From UBA11222 sp049323435 (GTDB lineage Bacteria > Pseudomonadota > Alphaproteobacteria > UBA11222), in assembly GCA_049323435.1 (NCBI GenBank), contig JBMOMX010000034.1, positions 26,193-90,192 of the forward strand: 64,000 bases of DNA, read 5' to 3'. Shown here in pieces: positions 41,955 through 51,265 of the stretch (positions are counted from its first letter, which is position 1; each line of letters begins with the position of its first letter). A program made the position numbers and the translations under genes. The notes under the pieces were generated by a model. It did no database searches, had not been told where the DNA came from, and saw only the letters and a program-made list of their open reading frames with translations.

Positions 41955-42043
41955 TGTCACCCCGCACTTGGTGCGGAGTCCAGTGTTCCAAACTCAGGCC
42001 TTTCCTTGTGGCTCCTGGACCCCGGAATAAATCCGGGGTGACA
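41955..42043 (-). repeat. Dispersed palindromic repeat, copy 2 (89 nt, inverted)
   Basis: Read on the minus strand this begins TGTCACCCCGGATTTATTCC and ends GCGGGGTGACA, matching copy 1 at 14886-14972 over its length with few differences, including the GAGCCACAA...GGCCTG interior. It lies in the 219-base gap between the CoA-transferase start and the DUF1467 stop, where no gene is seen. Confidence 0.85.
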
Positions 42044-42095
42044 GGCAGAAAGTGTGGAATAGAAAAACCTGAAATTATTCTACTCTATCCGCCTT

Positions 42096-42350
42096 TCAGA
42101 GTGGAAAATCATCCAGTGTAACGAGTTTATATTCCATCACCACAAACAGCACCGTCCACAATAAAATCGCGATGATCGTGGTGATCCCCACTTTGAGCAG
42201 CATGCGCGGCGCGACCGGTGCGCCAGGGTCGGTGCCTTTTACAATCTGCACGCCTGCCTCGTGCGGATTGTGGATGCCCCAGGGCAGCACCAGAAACAGG
42301 CTGACCATCCAGATACAGGCAAAGGCAACCGTGCCGCCAACGGGTCCCAT
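42096..42350 (-). CDS. DUF1467 small membrane protein
   Basis: An 84-aa protein with two membrane helices (GTVAFACIWMVSLFLVLPWG and LKVGITTIIAILLWTVLFVV) linked by a loop with GVQIVKGTDPGAPVAPRM, the pattern of DUF1467, a family typical of alphaproteobacteria. Function unknown. It follows mce by eight bases at the 3' end of the nuo to mce block, an association I recognise as common in this class. Confidence 0.87.
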   Translation of the reverse strand: MGPVGGTVAFACIWMVSLFLVLPWGIHNPHEAGVQIVKGTDPGAPVAPRMLLKVGITTIIAILLWTVLFVVMEYKLVTLDDFPL

Positions 42351-42358
42351 GCGCGCCC

Positions 42359-42763
42359 CTATACCTGTTCGAGTTCGATCAGGGTGCCGCTGAAATCTTT
42401 CGGGTGCATGAACACCACGGGCTTGCCATGCGCGCCAATGCGCGGCTCGCCGGTGCCGGTAATGGTCGCGCCCATCTTTTTCATCTTCACGCAGGCGGCT
42501 GTTATATCCTCAACCTCATAGCAGACATGGTGCATGCCGCCTTTGGGATTTTTGGCCAGGAATGCGGCAATGGGGGAATTATCGCCCAGCGGCTCGATCA
42601 GTTCGATCTTGGTGTTGGGCAATTCGACAAACACCGTCCAGACGCCATGATCGGGCTGCGCCACCTTGCCGGTGACTTTTGCGCCCAGTACATCCTTGTA
42701 GATTTTTCCGGCTGCCTCGGCATCCGGCACCGCGATGGCAACGTGATTAAGTTTTCCGATCAT
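42359..42763 (-). CDS. mce: Methylmalonyl-CoA epimerase
   Basis: A 134-aa VOC-fold enzyme that interconverts (S)- and (R)-methylmalonyl-CoA for propionate breakdown. It begins KLNHVAIAVPDAEAAGKIYKDVLG. The ligand histidine in KGGMHHVCYEVEDI and the glutamate in HPKDFSGTLIELEQV are present. It shares a pathway with the cobalamin adenosyltransferase at 5.4 kb, but methylmalonyl-CoA mutase itself is not in the window. It lies between rnj and DUF1467. Confidence 0.93.
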   Translation of the reverse strand: MIGKLNHVAIAVPDAEAAGKIYKDVLGAKVTGKVAQPDHGVWTVFVELPNTKIELIEPLGDNSPIAAFLAKNPKGGMHHVCYEVEDITAACVKMKKMGATITGTGEPRIGAHGKPVVFMHPKDFSGTLIELEQV

Positions 42764-42782
42764 GTTTCTCTCCGACTAGATC

Positions 42783-44444
42783 TCAAAGCCGCACCACTTC
42801 GACCTGGGTCACAGGTTTTTTGCCAATGGAATCCTTGACCGCGCGGCGCGCGGCGCGCAGGGCGGCCTCTTTCACCATAGCATCATCGCGCGCCTGTTTC
42901 CCGCGTAATTTAGCCACAGCCGCCGCCACAGCGTCGGCCACTTCCTTGCGCAAATTAGCCAGTTCGCCATCGGCCGTGGGCAGGCCGAACGCCGTCACCC
43001 TTGGTTCCGCCGCCAGCTTGCCATCGGGTTCTAGCACCAGCATAACCCCCAGATGGCCGGCGCTGGAAAGTTTCATCCGTTCGTCCACCTGGCCATCATC
43101 CACCGGCGTCAGCACATCGCCATCCAGATAGAGCCGGCCCGTATAGACTTCTTCAACGATGCCCGCCTTGCCCGGCGCCAATTGCACCAGATTGCCATTG
43201 GGGGCCAGAATGGTTTGCGGCACCTGAATATCCTGCGCCAGTTTCACATGTTCCATCATATGGCGGATTTCGCCATGCACCGGCACCGCAATTTCGGGCC
43301 GCACCCAGCGGTACATATCCGCCAGTTCATCCCGGCAGGGATGGCCGGACACATGCACGAAATGATCTTTTTCAGTGATCACCGAAACGCCGCGTTCAGC
43401 CAATCTGTTCTGTAGACGGAAGATCGAGCGTTCGTTGCCCGGAATGATGCGCGACGAAAAAATCACCGTGTCGCCGGAACCCAGCGCGATGCGCGGATGA
43501 TCGCCATAGGCAATGCGTGACAATGCGGCGCGCGCTTCGCCCTGGCTGCCGGTGCAGATATACAGCACTTGATCGGGATGCAGGCTGGCCGCCTCTTCCT
43601 CGCGCAATACGGGCGGAAAATCCTTCAGATAGCCGGCGTCGCGCGCCGCCGCCGTCACCTTGTGCATGGAACGCCCCACCAGCACGATCTGGCGGCCATG
43701 CTGGGCCGCCACCTTGCCGATTGTGTCTATACGCGCGACATTGGATGCAAAGGCCGTTACCGCGACACGGCCTTTCATGCCGCTCAGCAAAGTGGACAGG
43801 CTGGACCTTACCGCCGCCTCCGAGCCCGCGCGGCCGGGCGTGAACACATTGGTGCTGTCGCACACCATGGCCAGCACGCCTTCATCGCCAAAACGGGTCA
43901 GGCCCGCAATATCGGTGGCCTCGCCCAGCAGCGGATCGGGGTCGATTTTCCAGTCGCCGGTATGCAGAATATTGCCAAGCGGCGTGCGGATTGCCAGCGC
44001 ATTGGGTTCGGGTATCGAATGGGTCAGCGTGACATAGGTAATATCGAACGGGCCGATCTGCACCTGGCCTTCAAGCGGTACGATGGTCACTTTGGCGTCA
44101 CGCACAATGCCCGCTTCCTCCAGCTTGGAGCGCAGCATATTTGCGGTGAATTTCGTAGCAAAAATCGGACAGCGCAAATCCGGCCACAAATGCCCGACCG
44201 CGCCAAGATGATCTTCATGCGCATGGGTCAGCACAATCGCCAGCAGATCTTCGCGCCGCTCGATGATGAAATCCGGGTCGGCCATGATCAGATCAATACC
44301 CGGCACAGTGTCATCGCCGAAAGTGACACCCATATCGACGATGATCCATTTCTGTTTACCCTTGGGACCATAGCCATAGAGATTGAGGTTCATCCCAATC
44401 TCGCCAGCACCGCCCAGAGATAAAAAATACAGCCCGTCGCTCAA
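42783..44444 (-). CDS. rnj: Ribonuclease J
   Basis: A 553-aa metallo-beta-lactamase/beta-CASP ribonuclease that performs 5'-3' exonuclease and endonuclease steps in RNA turnover. The first motif is LTHAHEDHLGAVGHLWP. The aspartate motif HTGDWKIDPDPLLGE is intact, and the beta-CASP part (TGSQGEARAALSRIAYGDH, VSGHPCRDELADMYRWVRP, VHGEIRHMMEH) follows. Its start overlaps the coaX stop by four bases. In alphaproteobacteria RNase J sits directly after coaX in the nuo-birA block, as here. Confidence 0.95.
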   Translation of the reverse strand: MSDGLYFLSLGGAGEIGMNLNLYGYGPKGKQKWIIVDMGVTFGDDTVPGIDLIMADPDFIIERREDLLAIVLTHAHEDHLGAVGHLWPDLRCPIFATKFTANMLRSKLEEAGIVRDAKVTIVPLEGQVQIGPFDITYVTLTHSIPEPNALAIRTPLGNILHTGDWKIDPDPLLGEATDIAGLTRFGDEGVLAMVCDSTNVFTPGRAGSEAAVRSSLSTLLSGMKGRVAVTAFASNVARIDTIGKVAAQHGRQIVLVGRSMHKVTAAARDAGYLKDFPPVLREEEAASLHPDQVLYICTGSQGEARAALSRIAYGDHPRIALGSGDTVIFSSRIIPGNERSIFRLQNRLAERGVSVITEKDHFVHVSGHPCRDELADMYRWVRPEIAVPVHGEIRHMMEHVKLAQDIQVPQTILAPNGNLVQLAPGKAGIVEEVYTGRLYLDGDVLTPVDDGQVDERMKLSSAGHLGVMLVLEPDGKLAAEPRVTAFGLPTADGELANLRKEVADAVAAAVAKLRGKQARDDAMVKEAALRAARRAVKDSIGKKPVTQVEVVRL

Positions 44445-45238
44445 GCGCTCACCCTCGCCGGGCGTTTGTCGGGACGGTTGCGATAATAAATTTCGGCCAG
44501 CCCCTTGATGGTCAGATCGGCATCGAAATGTTCAATCACCGGCGTCCCGTGGCGCAACAGATGGCCCAGACCGCCCGTGGAAACCACCGTCATCGGCGCA
44601 CCGAATTCGTCCTTGATGCGCGCCACCAATCCCTCAACCAAACCGATATAACCCCAGTAAATGCCCGACAGCATCGCTGTTTCCGTATCCTTGCCGATAA
44701 CCCGGTCCGGACGGCGTACAGCGATATGCGGCAGTTTCGCCGCTGCGTCATGCAGCGCCGACAAAGACAGATTGACGCCCGGCGTAATAATGCCGCCCTC
44801 GAAATCACCATTCTCCGAAACGATATCGAAGGTGGTGGCGGTGCCGAAATCGATAATGATCAGATTGCCGGGCCAGGCGCTGTGCGCGGCGATCGCATTG
44901 ACCAGCCGGTCCGCGCCCGCCTGTTCGGGCCGGGTGATATTGACCTTCAGGCCGATATCCACGCCATCCTCGCCCACTACCAGCGGTTCGCCATTGAAAT
45001 ATTTACGGCACAAAGTGCGAATATCGAACAGCGCCTGGGGTACCACGGTCGAGATAATCGTGCCGTCGATCTGCGCGGGCGAAATGCCCTTGAGCTGCAT
45101 CAGCTGGCTGAGCCAGACCATATATTCATCGGCCGTGCGCACCCCGTCAGTGGCGCTGCGCCATTCGCCCAATATCTCCATGCCTTGCAGCACGGCGAAT
45201 ACCGTATTGGTGTTTCCCACATCTATGGCCAGCAACAT
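44441..45238 (-). CDS. coaX: Type III pantothenate kinase
   Basis: A 265-aa CoaX that phosphorylates pantothenate to start coenzyme A synthesis. The phosphate-1 loop DVGNTNTVFAVL, the PEQAGADRLVNAIAAH segment, the phosphate-2 motif IIDFGTATTFDIVSENGDF and the VSTGGLGHLL motif are all present. Type III kinases are not inhibited by CoA and need a monovalent cation. It lies nine bases after birA and overlaps rnj, so the three are co-transcribed. Confidence 0.95.
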   Translation of the reverse strand: MLLAIDVGNTNTVFAVLQGMEILGEWRSATDGVRTADEYMVWLSQLMQLKGISPAQIDGTIISTVVPQALFDIRTLCRKYFNGEPLVVGEDGVDIGLKVNITRPEQAGADRLVNAIAAHSAWPGNLIIIDFGTATTFDIVSENGDFEGGIITPGVNLSLSALHDAAAKLPHIAVRRPDRVIGKDTETAMLSGIYWGYIGLVEGLVARIKDEFGAPMTVVSTGGLGHLLRHGTPVIEHFDADLTIKGLAEIYYRNRPDKRPARVSA

Positions 45239-45247
45239 GCGTGTAAC

Positions 45248-46000
45248 TCAAATTTCGGGGAAAAATACGTCCCCGGCCGAAATCAGGCGTTTGGTCCCGT
45301 CTGCAAGGGTCAGAACCAGCGCGCCGCTGTCATCCAGTGCGGTGAATATCCCGGGAAGGGTCTCTTTGTCGAGTCGCACCTCAATGCGCGCGCCCATACG
45401 CGCCGCACGAGCCAGCCAGGCGCTTTTGACAGGCGCGAAACCCTCGTTACGCCAACGGGTTAGCCAATCCGCAAAGCGTCCGGCCAGAATTTCCAAAACT
45501 TCAAGGGGGCCGGGCGCCGCCACGCCCGCAGCACGCAGGCTGGTTGCCGGGGTGGGCGCGCCTTCCGGATGCTGCGCCAGATTTATTCCGATACCGATGG
45601 ACAGCCAGGAGATCCCCCCGCTGTCCGATGCCGATTCCAGCAGAATGCCAGCCACCTTGCGCCCATCCAGCAGCACATCATTCGGCCATTTATACCGGAT
45701 ACGCAACGAACTGCCGAGATAATGATCCAGTGTTTCACCGGCACAAATCGCCGCCAGAAAAGAGAGTTTGGCCGCTTCAGCAGGCGCCACGCCGGGCTCA
45801 AACAGCAAAGTGCAGAGAAGATTGCCCGTGCCCGATTCCCAGGCCCTGCTGCGCCGCCCGCGGCCTTTGGTCTGGTGCGCCGCCATAATCCATAGCGGGC
45901 CGTGGACGCCCTCTGCGGCCCGTCTGCGGGCTTCGTCCATCGTGCTGTCAAGCGTCTCGAAACTGGCCAGGGCATAGCCCTGCGGCATGCGGCCAGACAT
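45248..46000 (-). CDS. birA: Biotin-[acetyl-CoA-carboxylase] ligase
   Basis: A 250-aa biotin protein ligase of the monofunctional class, without the N-terminal DNA-binding domain. Key motifs are FETLDSTMDEARRRA, the biotinyl-AMP loop TKGRGRRSRAWESGTGNLL, RYKWPNDVLLDGRKVAGILLE and the C-terminal SH3-like end. It attaches biotin to carboxylases such as acetyl- and propionyl-CoA carboxylase. ATG 46000 is 11 bases after nuoN, consistent with being the next gene of the nuo transcript; an open frame upstream to 46138 lies inside nuoN and is rejected. Confidence 0.93.
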   Translation of the reverse strand: MSGRMPQGYALASFETLDSTMDEARRRAAEGVHGPLWIMAAHQTKGRGRRSRAWESGTGNLLCTLLFEPGVAPAEAAKLSFLAAICAGETLDHYLGSSLRIRYKWPNDVLLDGRKVAGILLESASDSGGISWLSIGIGINLAQHPEGAPTPATSLRAAGVAAPGPLEVLEILAGRFADWLTRWRNEGFAPVKSAWLARAARMGARIEVRLDKETLPGIFTALDDSGALVLTLADGTKRLISAGDVFFPEI

Positions 46001-46011
46001 GCCGGGCGCGG

Positions 46012-47469
46012 CTATTTGAACAGCGCGGCAGCAGCGGTAGCCGCCGCCGTGACCAGGATTAACGGCTTGAATACATAAAACAGGCTGAACAGGCTGGACC
46101 CGGTAACGATGACTCGCAGCGGATAATTCATCGGCCAATCCTGTGCCTCGGACGCATCGTCAAAATACATGATCTTGACGATGCGCAGGTAATAATAGGC
46201 GCCGATCACGCTGGCCAGCACGCCAATGATGGCCAGCATATAAAGGCCCGCATGCACCGCCGCCAGAAACACATAGAATTTGGCAAAGAACCCGGCCAGC
46301 GGCGGTATGCCCGCCAGCGAAAACATCAGCAGCGCCAGCGCCAGCGCCAGCATCGGATTGCTGCGTCCAAGCCCGGCCAGATCCCCGATATTTTCCAGCT
46401 GTCCGGCCCGGTCGCGCATGGCCAGGATGATACCGAACACGCCGAAATTCATGGCGACATAGATCGCCATATAGATCAGCACACCCTGAACCCCTTCCTC
46501 GGTGCCTGCCGCCAGGCCAACCAGCGCGAAGCCCATATGGCCGATAGAGCTATAGGCCATCAGCCGCTTGATATTGTTCTGGCCGATGGCGGCGATCGCA
46601 CCCAGCACCATCGAGGCGATGGCGACAAACACGACGATCTGCTGCCATTGATCCGCCATGCCGAGCAGCGGCTGCGCCATCACCCGCACAAACAGCGCCA
46701 TCGCCGCCACCTTGGGCGCGGACGCCAGCAGCGCGGTCACCGGTGTTGGCGCGCCTTCATAAACATCCGGCGTCCACATATGGAACGGCACAGCGGAAAT
46801 CTTGAACGCCAGGCCGGCGGTCAGAAATACCAGGCCGAAAATCAGCCCCAGCCCCGGCTGCGCATGATCATCACCGAACAGCATCGCCAGCCTTGCAAAA
46901 TTGACCGTACCCGTGAAACCGTAGATCAGTGACGCGCCATAAAGCAGCATGCCCGACGCCAGCGCGCCCAGCACAAAATATTTCAGACCCGCCTCGGTCG
47001 CGCGCTGGCTGTCGCGCTTGAATGCCGCCAGCACATAGAGCGACAGGCTTTGCAGTTCCAGCCCCATATAAAGCGAAATCAGGTCCCCCGCCGACACCAT
47101 CATCATCATGCCCAGCGTAGCCAGCAGGACAAGCACCGGAAATTCGAACCGGTCCATATGTTCGCGCCGCAGATAGCCCTGCGCCATGATCAATGTAACG
47201 CCGGAGCCAAGCAGGATCAGAAGCTTGGCGTAACGTGAAAATGCATCGCTTACAAAGCCGCCCGAAAATGTCTCGACACGCGCGCCACCCTGCATCAGCA
47301 CCAGAACCGCAGTGGCAAGCAGCACCAGCAGCGCGCCCTGGACCACCAGGCGCTGCTGCGCCTGTGCGCGAAACACGCCCAGCATCAATAACCCCATCGC
47401 GCCACATGCCATCAGAATTTCGGGCACAACGGGAAGCAGGTCAGGTGGGACAAAAGCGCCAGGGGTCAT
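46012..47469 (-). CDS. nuoN: NADH-quinone oxidoreductase subunit N
   Basis: A 485-aa antiporter-like membrane subunit of complex I, with about 14 helices. It includes GLELQSLSLYVLAAFKRDS (conserved glutamate on TM5), MWTPDVYEGAPTPVTALLA and NIKRLMAYSSIGHMGFAL. It pumps protons with NuoL and NuoM. It is the last nuo gene, separated from nuoM by 18 bases and directly followed by birA. Confidence 0.95.
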   Translation of the reverse strand: MTPGAFVPPDLLPVVPEILMACGAMGLLMLGVFRAQAQQRLVVQGALLVLLATAVLVLMQGGARVETFSGGFVSDAFSRYAKLLILLGSGVTLIMAQGYLRREHMDRFEFPVLVLLATLGMMMMVSAGDLISLYMGLELQSLSLYVLAAFKRDSQRATEAGLKYFVLGALASGMLLYGASLIYGFTGTVNFARLAMLFGDDHAQPGLGLIFGLVFLTAGLAFKISAVPFHMWTPDVYEGAPTPVTALLASAPKVAAMALFVRVMAQPLLGMADQWQQIVVFVAIASMVLGAIAAIGQNNIKRLMAYSSIGHMGFALVGLAAGTEEGVQGVLIYMAIYVAMNFGVFGIILAMRDRAGQLENIGDLAGLGRSNPMLALALALLMFSLAGIPPLAGFFAKFYVFLAAVHAGLYMLAIIGVLASVIGAYYYLRIVKIMYFDDASEAQDWPMNYPLRVIVTGSSLFSLFYVFKPLILVTAAATAAAALFK

Positions 47470-47487
47470 CTTCAGACAGTTCCTAAA

Positions 47488-49008
47488 TTAGTGCGCAGTA
47501 TGCGCAACAGCATCACCCACACCGTAGCTGGCAAGCGAGGCCTGATAATGCCCGATCAGATTTTCAACAGTGACCGCAGTAGCGTCCAGCAATGGCATCG
47601 GATAGACGCCAAACCATAGCGTCGCCACAATCAGCGGCGCAAACACCGCAATCTCGCGCCGGTCCATATCCAGAATGTCTTTCAGATTGGGTTTGACCAG
47701 TTCGCCAAACACCACCCGGCGGTACAGCCACAGCGAATAGGCCGCCGCCAGCACCACACCCGTCGCCGCCACAAACGCCACCCAGCTATTGACCTGATAG
47801 ATGCCAACAAGGATCAGAAATTCACCGACAAAGCCGCTGGTTCCCGGCAGGCCGATGGTCGCCATGGTGAACAGCATGAAGGTAAAGGCATAAACCGGCA
47901 TCCGTTCAACCAGACCGCCATAGGCGTCAATCTCGCGGGTATGAATGCGGTCATAGATCACGCCCACGCACAAAAACAGCGCACCCGACACCAGGCCGTG
48001 GCTGATCATCTGCACCATGGCGCCCTGCACCCCCTGCTGGTTCATGGCGAACAGGCCGATGGTGACAAAGCCCATATGCGCGACCGAGCTGTAGGCGATA
48101 AGCTTTTTCATATCCTGCTGCACCAGCGCCACCAGCGAGGTATAGACTATGGCCACCATGCTGAGGCCAAACATCAGCGGCGTGAACATGTCGGACGCCA
48201 CCGGGAACATCGGCAGCGAGAAACGCAAAAACCCGTAGCCGCCCATCTTCAGCAGAATGCCCGCCAGAATGACCGATCCCGCGGTGGGCGCCTCGACATG
48301 CGCATCCGGCAGCCATGTATGCACCGGCCACATCGGCACCTTCACCGCAAAGGAGGCAAAGAAGGCCAGCCACAGCCAGGTCTGCATGGCGGGATCAAAA
48401 CGGTGCGCCATCAGCGCGGTGATGTCGGTCGTGCCCGCCGACCAGTACATCGCCATGATCGCCAGCAGCATCAGCACCGAACCCGCCAGCGTATACAGGA
48501 AAAATTTGAACGACGCATATACGCGGCGCTTGCCCCCCCAAACGCCGATGATCAGGAACATCGGGATCAGGCCGCCTTCAAAAAACAGATAGAACAGGAT
48601 CAGATCCAGCGAGCTGAACACCCCGATCATCAGCGTTTCCAGAACCAGAAACGCAATCATGTAATCCTTGACCCGGACCGTGATGGATTCCCACGACGCC
48701 AGAATGCATAGCGGCATCAAAAATGTGGTGAGAATAATGAACGGCATCGAAATGCCGTCAATGCCCATATGGTAATTGATATTGCCGCCCAGCCAGTCAT
48801 GCTTTTCGACAAATTGATAAGCCGCCGTGCTGGTGTCAAACCCGGCCCATAACAGCAGCGACAGCGCAAAGGTAAACAAGGTCGTCCAGAGCGCAACCAT
48901 GCGGGCATTCTGCGCCACCAGCGCTTCTTCGCCGCGCACCAGCAGAATGAACAGCGCCCCGATCGCCGGCAGGAACGTGACGAGCGATAAAATCGGCCAA
49001 TCGCTCAT
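47488..49008 (-). CDS. nuoM: NADH-quinone oxidoreductase subunit M
   Basis: A 506-aa antiporter-like subunit of complex I. The start region is MSDWPILSLVTFLPAIGALFI; conserved signatures are FFEGGLIPMFLIIGVWGG, the TM7-8 VKVPMWPVHTWLPDAHVEAPTAGS and KLIAYSSVAHMGFV. Its start overlaps the nuoL stop by three bases (TAATG), so coupling of these two proton-pumping subunits is visible. Confidence 0.96.
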   Translation of the reverse strand: MSDWPILSLVTFLPAIGALFILLVRGEEALVAQNARMVALWTTLFTFALSLLLWAGFDTSTAAYQFVEKHDWLGGNINYHMGIDGISMPFIILTTFLMPLCILASWESITVRVKDYMIAFLVLETLMIGVFSSLDLILFYLFFEGGLIPMFLIIGVWGGKRRVYASFKFFLYTLAGSVLMLLAIMAMYWSAGTTDITALMAHRFDPAMQTWLWLAFFASFAVKVPMWPVHTWLPDAHVEAPTAGSVILAGILLKMGGYGFLRFSLPMFPVASDMFTPLMFGLSMVAIVYTSLVALVQQDMKKLIAYSSVAHMGFVTIGLFAMNQQGVQGAMVQMISHGLVSGALFLCVGVIYDRIHTREIDAYGGLVERMPVYAFTFMLFTMATIGLPGTSGFVGEFLILVGIYQVNSWVAFVAATGVVLAAAYSLWLYRRVVFGELVKPNLKDILDMDRREIAVFAPLIVATLWFGVYPMPLLDATAVTVENLIGHYQASLASYGVGDAVAHTAH

Positions 49009-50942
49009 TAATGCGCCCCCCCGCTGAACATATAATAGGTCGTGATCGCCGACAGGCCGATCAGCATGGCGAATGCGTAATGATACAGATAGCCGCTTTG
49101 CAACTGGCCGGCGCGGCGCGTCAGCATCTGCACACTGGCGGCAATGCCATCGGGGCCAAACCGGTCAATCACGCCGCCATCGCCGCGTATCCACAAAAAG
49201 CGGCCAATGGCCTTGGCCGGGCGCACAAAGATCAGATCATATAGCTCGTCAAAATACCATTTATTGAGCAGAAACTGATAAAGCGGGTAATGGGTTTGCG
49301 CCAGCCGTTCGGGTGCCTGCGGGTTACGGATATACATGTGCCAGGCCAGCGCCAGCCCGATAAAGCCCACCACAACCGGCGACCATTTCACCCAGGTTGG
49401 CACATGATGCATCGCTTCCAGAATATGATTTTCCGGATGCACGAACAGCGCCTTGCCCCAGAATGCGGCGGAATGTTCGCCGATAAACGGCCCCACAAAC
49501 GCCATGCCCGCAAACAGCGCGCCCCCCGCCAGCAGCACCAGCGGCACGATCATAACGGCCGGGCTTTCATGCACATGGTCGAGCGTATGATGATCCGCGC
49601 GCGAAGGGCCGTGGAAAGTCATGAAAACCAGACGCCAGGAATAAAACGCCGTCATCAGCGCGGCAACAACGCCCATCGCAAACGCATATTGGCCAACGCC
49701 GCTGCCTGCCGCATAGGCCGCCTCGATCACCGCATCCTTGGAGAAATATCCCGCCGTCAGCGGGAAACCGGTCAGCGCCAGGGTGCCGATCAGCATCAAA
49801 ACCCAGGTCGCGGGAACAAGCTTGTAGATGCCGCCCATTTTGCGCATATCCTGTTCATCCGACATGGCGTGAATGACGGAACCCGCCCCCAGAAACAGCA
49901 GCGCCTTGAAGAAGGCATGGGTAAACAGATGGAAGATCGCCACATTATAGGCCGACACCCCGGCGGCGAAAAACATATAGCCAAGCTGTGAGCAGGTGGA
50001 ATAGGCGATCACCCGCTTGATATCATTCTGCACCAGGCCGACGGTCGCTGCGAAAAAGGCCGTCGTTGCGCCCACCACCGTGACAAAGGCCAGCGCATCG
50101 GGCGCAAATTCAAACAGCGGCGAACAGCGCGCCACCAGAAACACGCCCGCCGTCACCATGGTGGCGGCATGAATGAGCGCCGACACCGGCGTCGGGCCTT
50201 CCATCGCATCCGGCAGCCAGGTATGCAGCATGAACTGCGCCGACTTGCCCATTGCGCCGACAAACAGCAGCAGGCAGATGGTGGTCAGAATATCCGGCTG
50301 CCAGCCCAGGAAAGTGAAGGTCTTGCCCGCCATTGCAGGGGCCTGGGCAAACACGGCATCGAATGACAGCGTGCCGAACACCAGGAAAATCGCCATGATG
50401 CCCAGCGCAAAACCGAAATCGCCCACCCGGTTGACCACAAAGGCCTTGATCGCCGCCGCATTGGCCGATGGGCGCTTGTACCAGAAACCGATCAGCAGAT
50501 AGGACGCCAGCCCGACGCCTTCCCAGCCGAAATAAACCTGTAAAAAATTATCCGCCGTCACCAGCATCAGCATGGCGAAAGTGAACAGCGAAAGATACGC
50601 CATAAAACGCGGCTTGTGCGGATCATGCGCCATATAGCCGATGGAATAAATATGCACCAGCGCGCTGACACTGTTGACCACCACCAGCATCACCGCCGTC
50701 AGCGTGTCGATGCGCAAGCTCCAATCCACCTCAAACGCGCCGCTGTCTATCCAGCGCAGCAGCTGAACGGTCTGGGGCTCATGCAGAAAGCCAACCTGAT
50801 ATAGCGCCACCACCGACAGCAGCGCCGAAATCACCAACCCGCCGCAGGTCACAAGCTGCGAGGCCGTGTCGCCGATGCGGCGGCCAAACAGGCCCGCAAT
50901 CAGGGCGCCGATCAGGGGAAGGAATACAATCGCGCTATACAT
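49008..50942 (-). CDS. nuoL: NADH-quinone oxidoreductase subunit L
   Basis: A 644-aa subunit, the largest antiporter-like one, with a C-terminal lateral helix. It shows YFGWEGVGLASYLLIGFWYKRPSANAAAIKAFVVNRVGD, FMLHTWLPDAMEGPTPVSALIHAATM and DIKRVIAYSTCSQLGYMF. The length and domains match a complete NuoL. A long open frame on the opposite strand inside this gene is only a shadow of its codon bias. Confidence 0.96.
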   Translation of the reverse strand: MYSAIVFLPLIGALIAGLFGRRIGDTASQLVTCGGLVISALLSVVALYQVGFLHEPQTVQLLRWIDSGAFEVDWSLRIDTLTAVMLVVVNSVSALVHIYSIGYMAHDPHKPRFMAYLSLFTFAMLMLVTADNFLQVYFGWEGVGLASYLLIGFWYKRPSANAAAIKAFVVNRVGDFGFALGIMAIFLVFGTLSFDAVFAQAPAMAGKTFTFLGWQPDILTTICLLLFVGAMGKSAQFMLHTWLPDAMEGPTPVSALIHAATMVTAGVFLVARCSPLFEFAPDALAFVTVVGATTAFFAATVGLVQNDIKRVIAYSTCSQLGYMFFAAGVSAYNVAIFHLFTHAFFKALLFLGAGSVIHAMSDEQDMRKMGGIYKLVPATWVLMLIGTLALTGFPLTAGYFSKDAVIEAAYAAGSGVGQYAFAMGVVAALMTAFYSWRLVFMTFHGPSRADHHTLDHVHESPAVMIVPLVLLAGGALFAGMAFVGPFIGEHSAAFWGKALFVHPENHILEAMHHVPTWVKWSPVVVGFIGLALAWHMYIRNPQAPERLAQTHYPLYQFLLNKWYFDELYDLIFVRPAKAIGRFLWIRGDGGVIDRFGPDGIAASVQMLTRRAGQLQSGYLYHYAFAMLIGLSAITTYYMFSGGAH

Positions 50943-50952
50943 TGCAGCAGCC

Positions 50953-51261
50953 CTAACCCTTCATCAGATTAATGTCTTCAACCGCGATGGAGCCGCGATT
51001 GCGGAAATATACGACCAGAATGGCCAGGCCAATGGCCGCCTCGCCCGCTGCAACGGTCAGCACCAGCAGCGCAAACACCTGTCCCGCCAGATCATTCAAA
51101 AACGAGGAAAACGCCACCAGATTGATGTTCACTGACAGTAGAATCAGCTCCACCGACATCAGAATGATGATGATGTTCTTGCGGTTCACAAAAATGCCCA
51201 GCACGCCAATGGCGAACAGGATCGCTGAAACCGTAAGATAATGGGAAATGCCGATTTCCAT
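50953..51261 (-). CDS. nuoK: NADH-quinone oxidoreductase subunit K
   Basis: A 102-aa three-helix membrane subunit of complex I. The conserved glutamate stretches IIILMSVELILLSVNINLVAF and VAAGEAAIGLAILVVYFRNRGS are both complete. It lies between nuoJ (four bases) and nuoL (ten bases) in the standard order, starting MEIGISHYLTVSAIL. Confidence 0.96.
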   Translation of the reverse strand: MEIGISHYLTVSAILFAIGVLGIFVNRKNIIIILMSVELILLSVNINLVAFSSFLNDLAGQVFALLVLTVAAGEAAIGLAILVVYFRNRGSIAVEDINLMKG

Positions 51262-51265
51262 GATA

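Noticed and set aside
46252..48711. Plus-strand open frames (226 and 256 codons) in the nuoN and nuoM region
   Set aside because: They lie antisense to nuoN and nuoM and are full of His, Arg and Gln runs typical of shadow frames.
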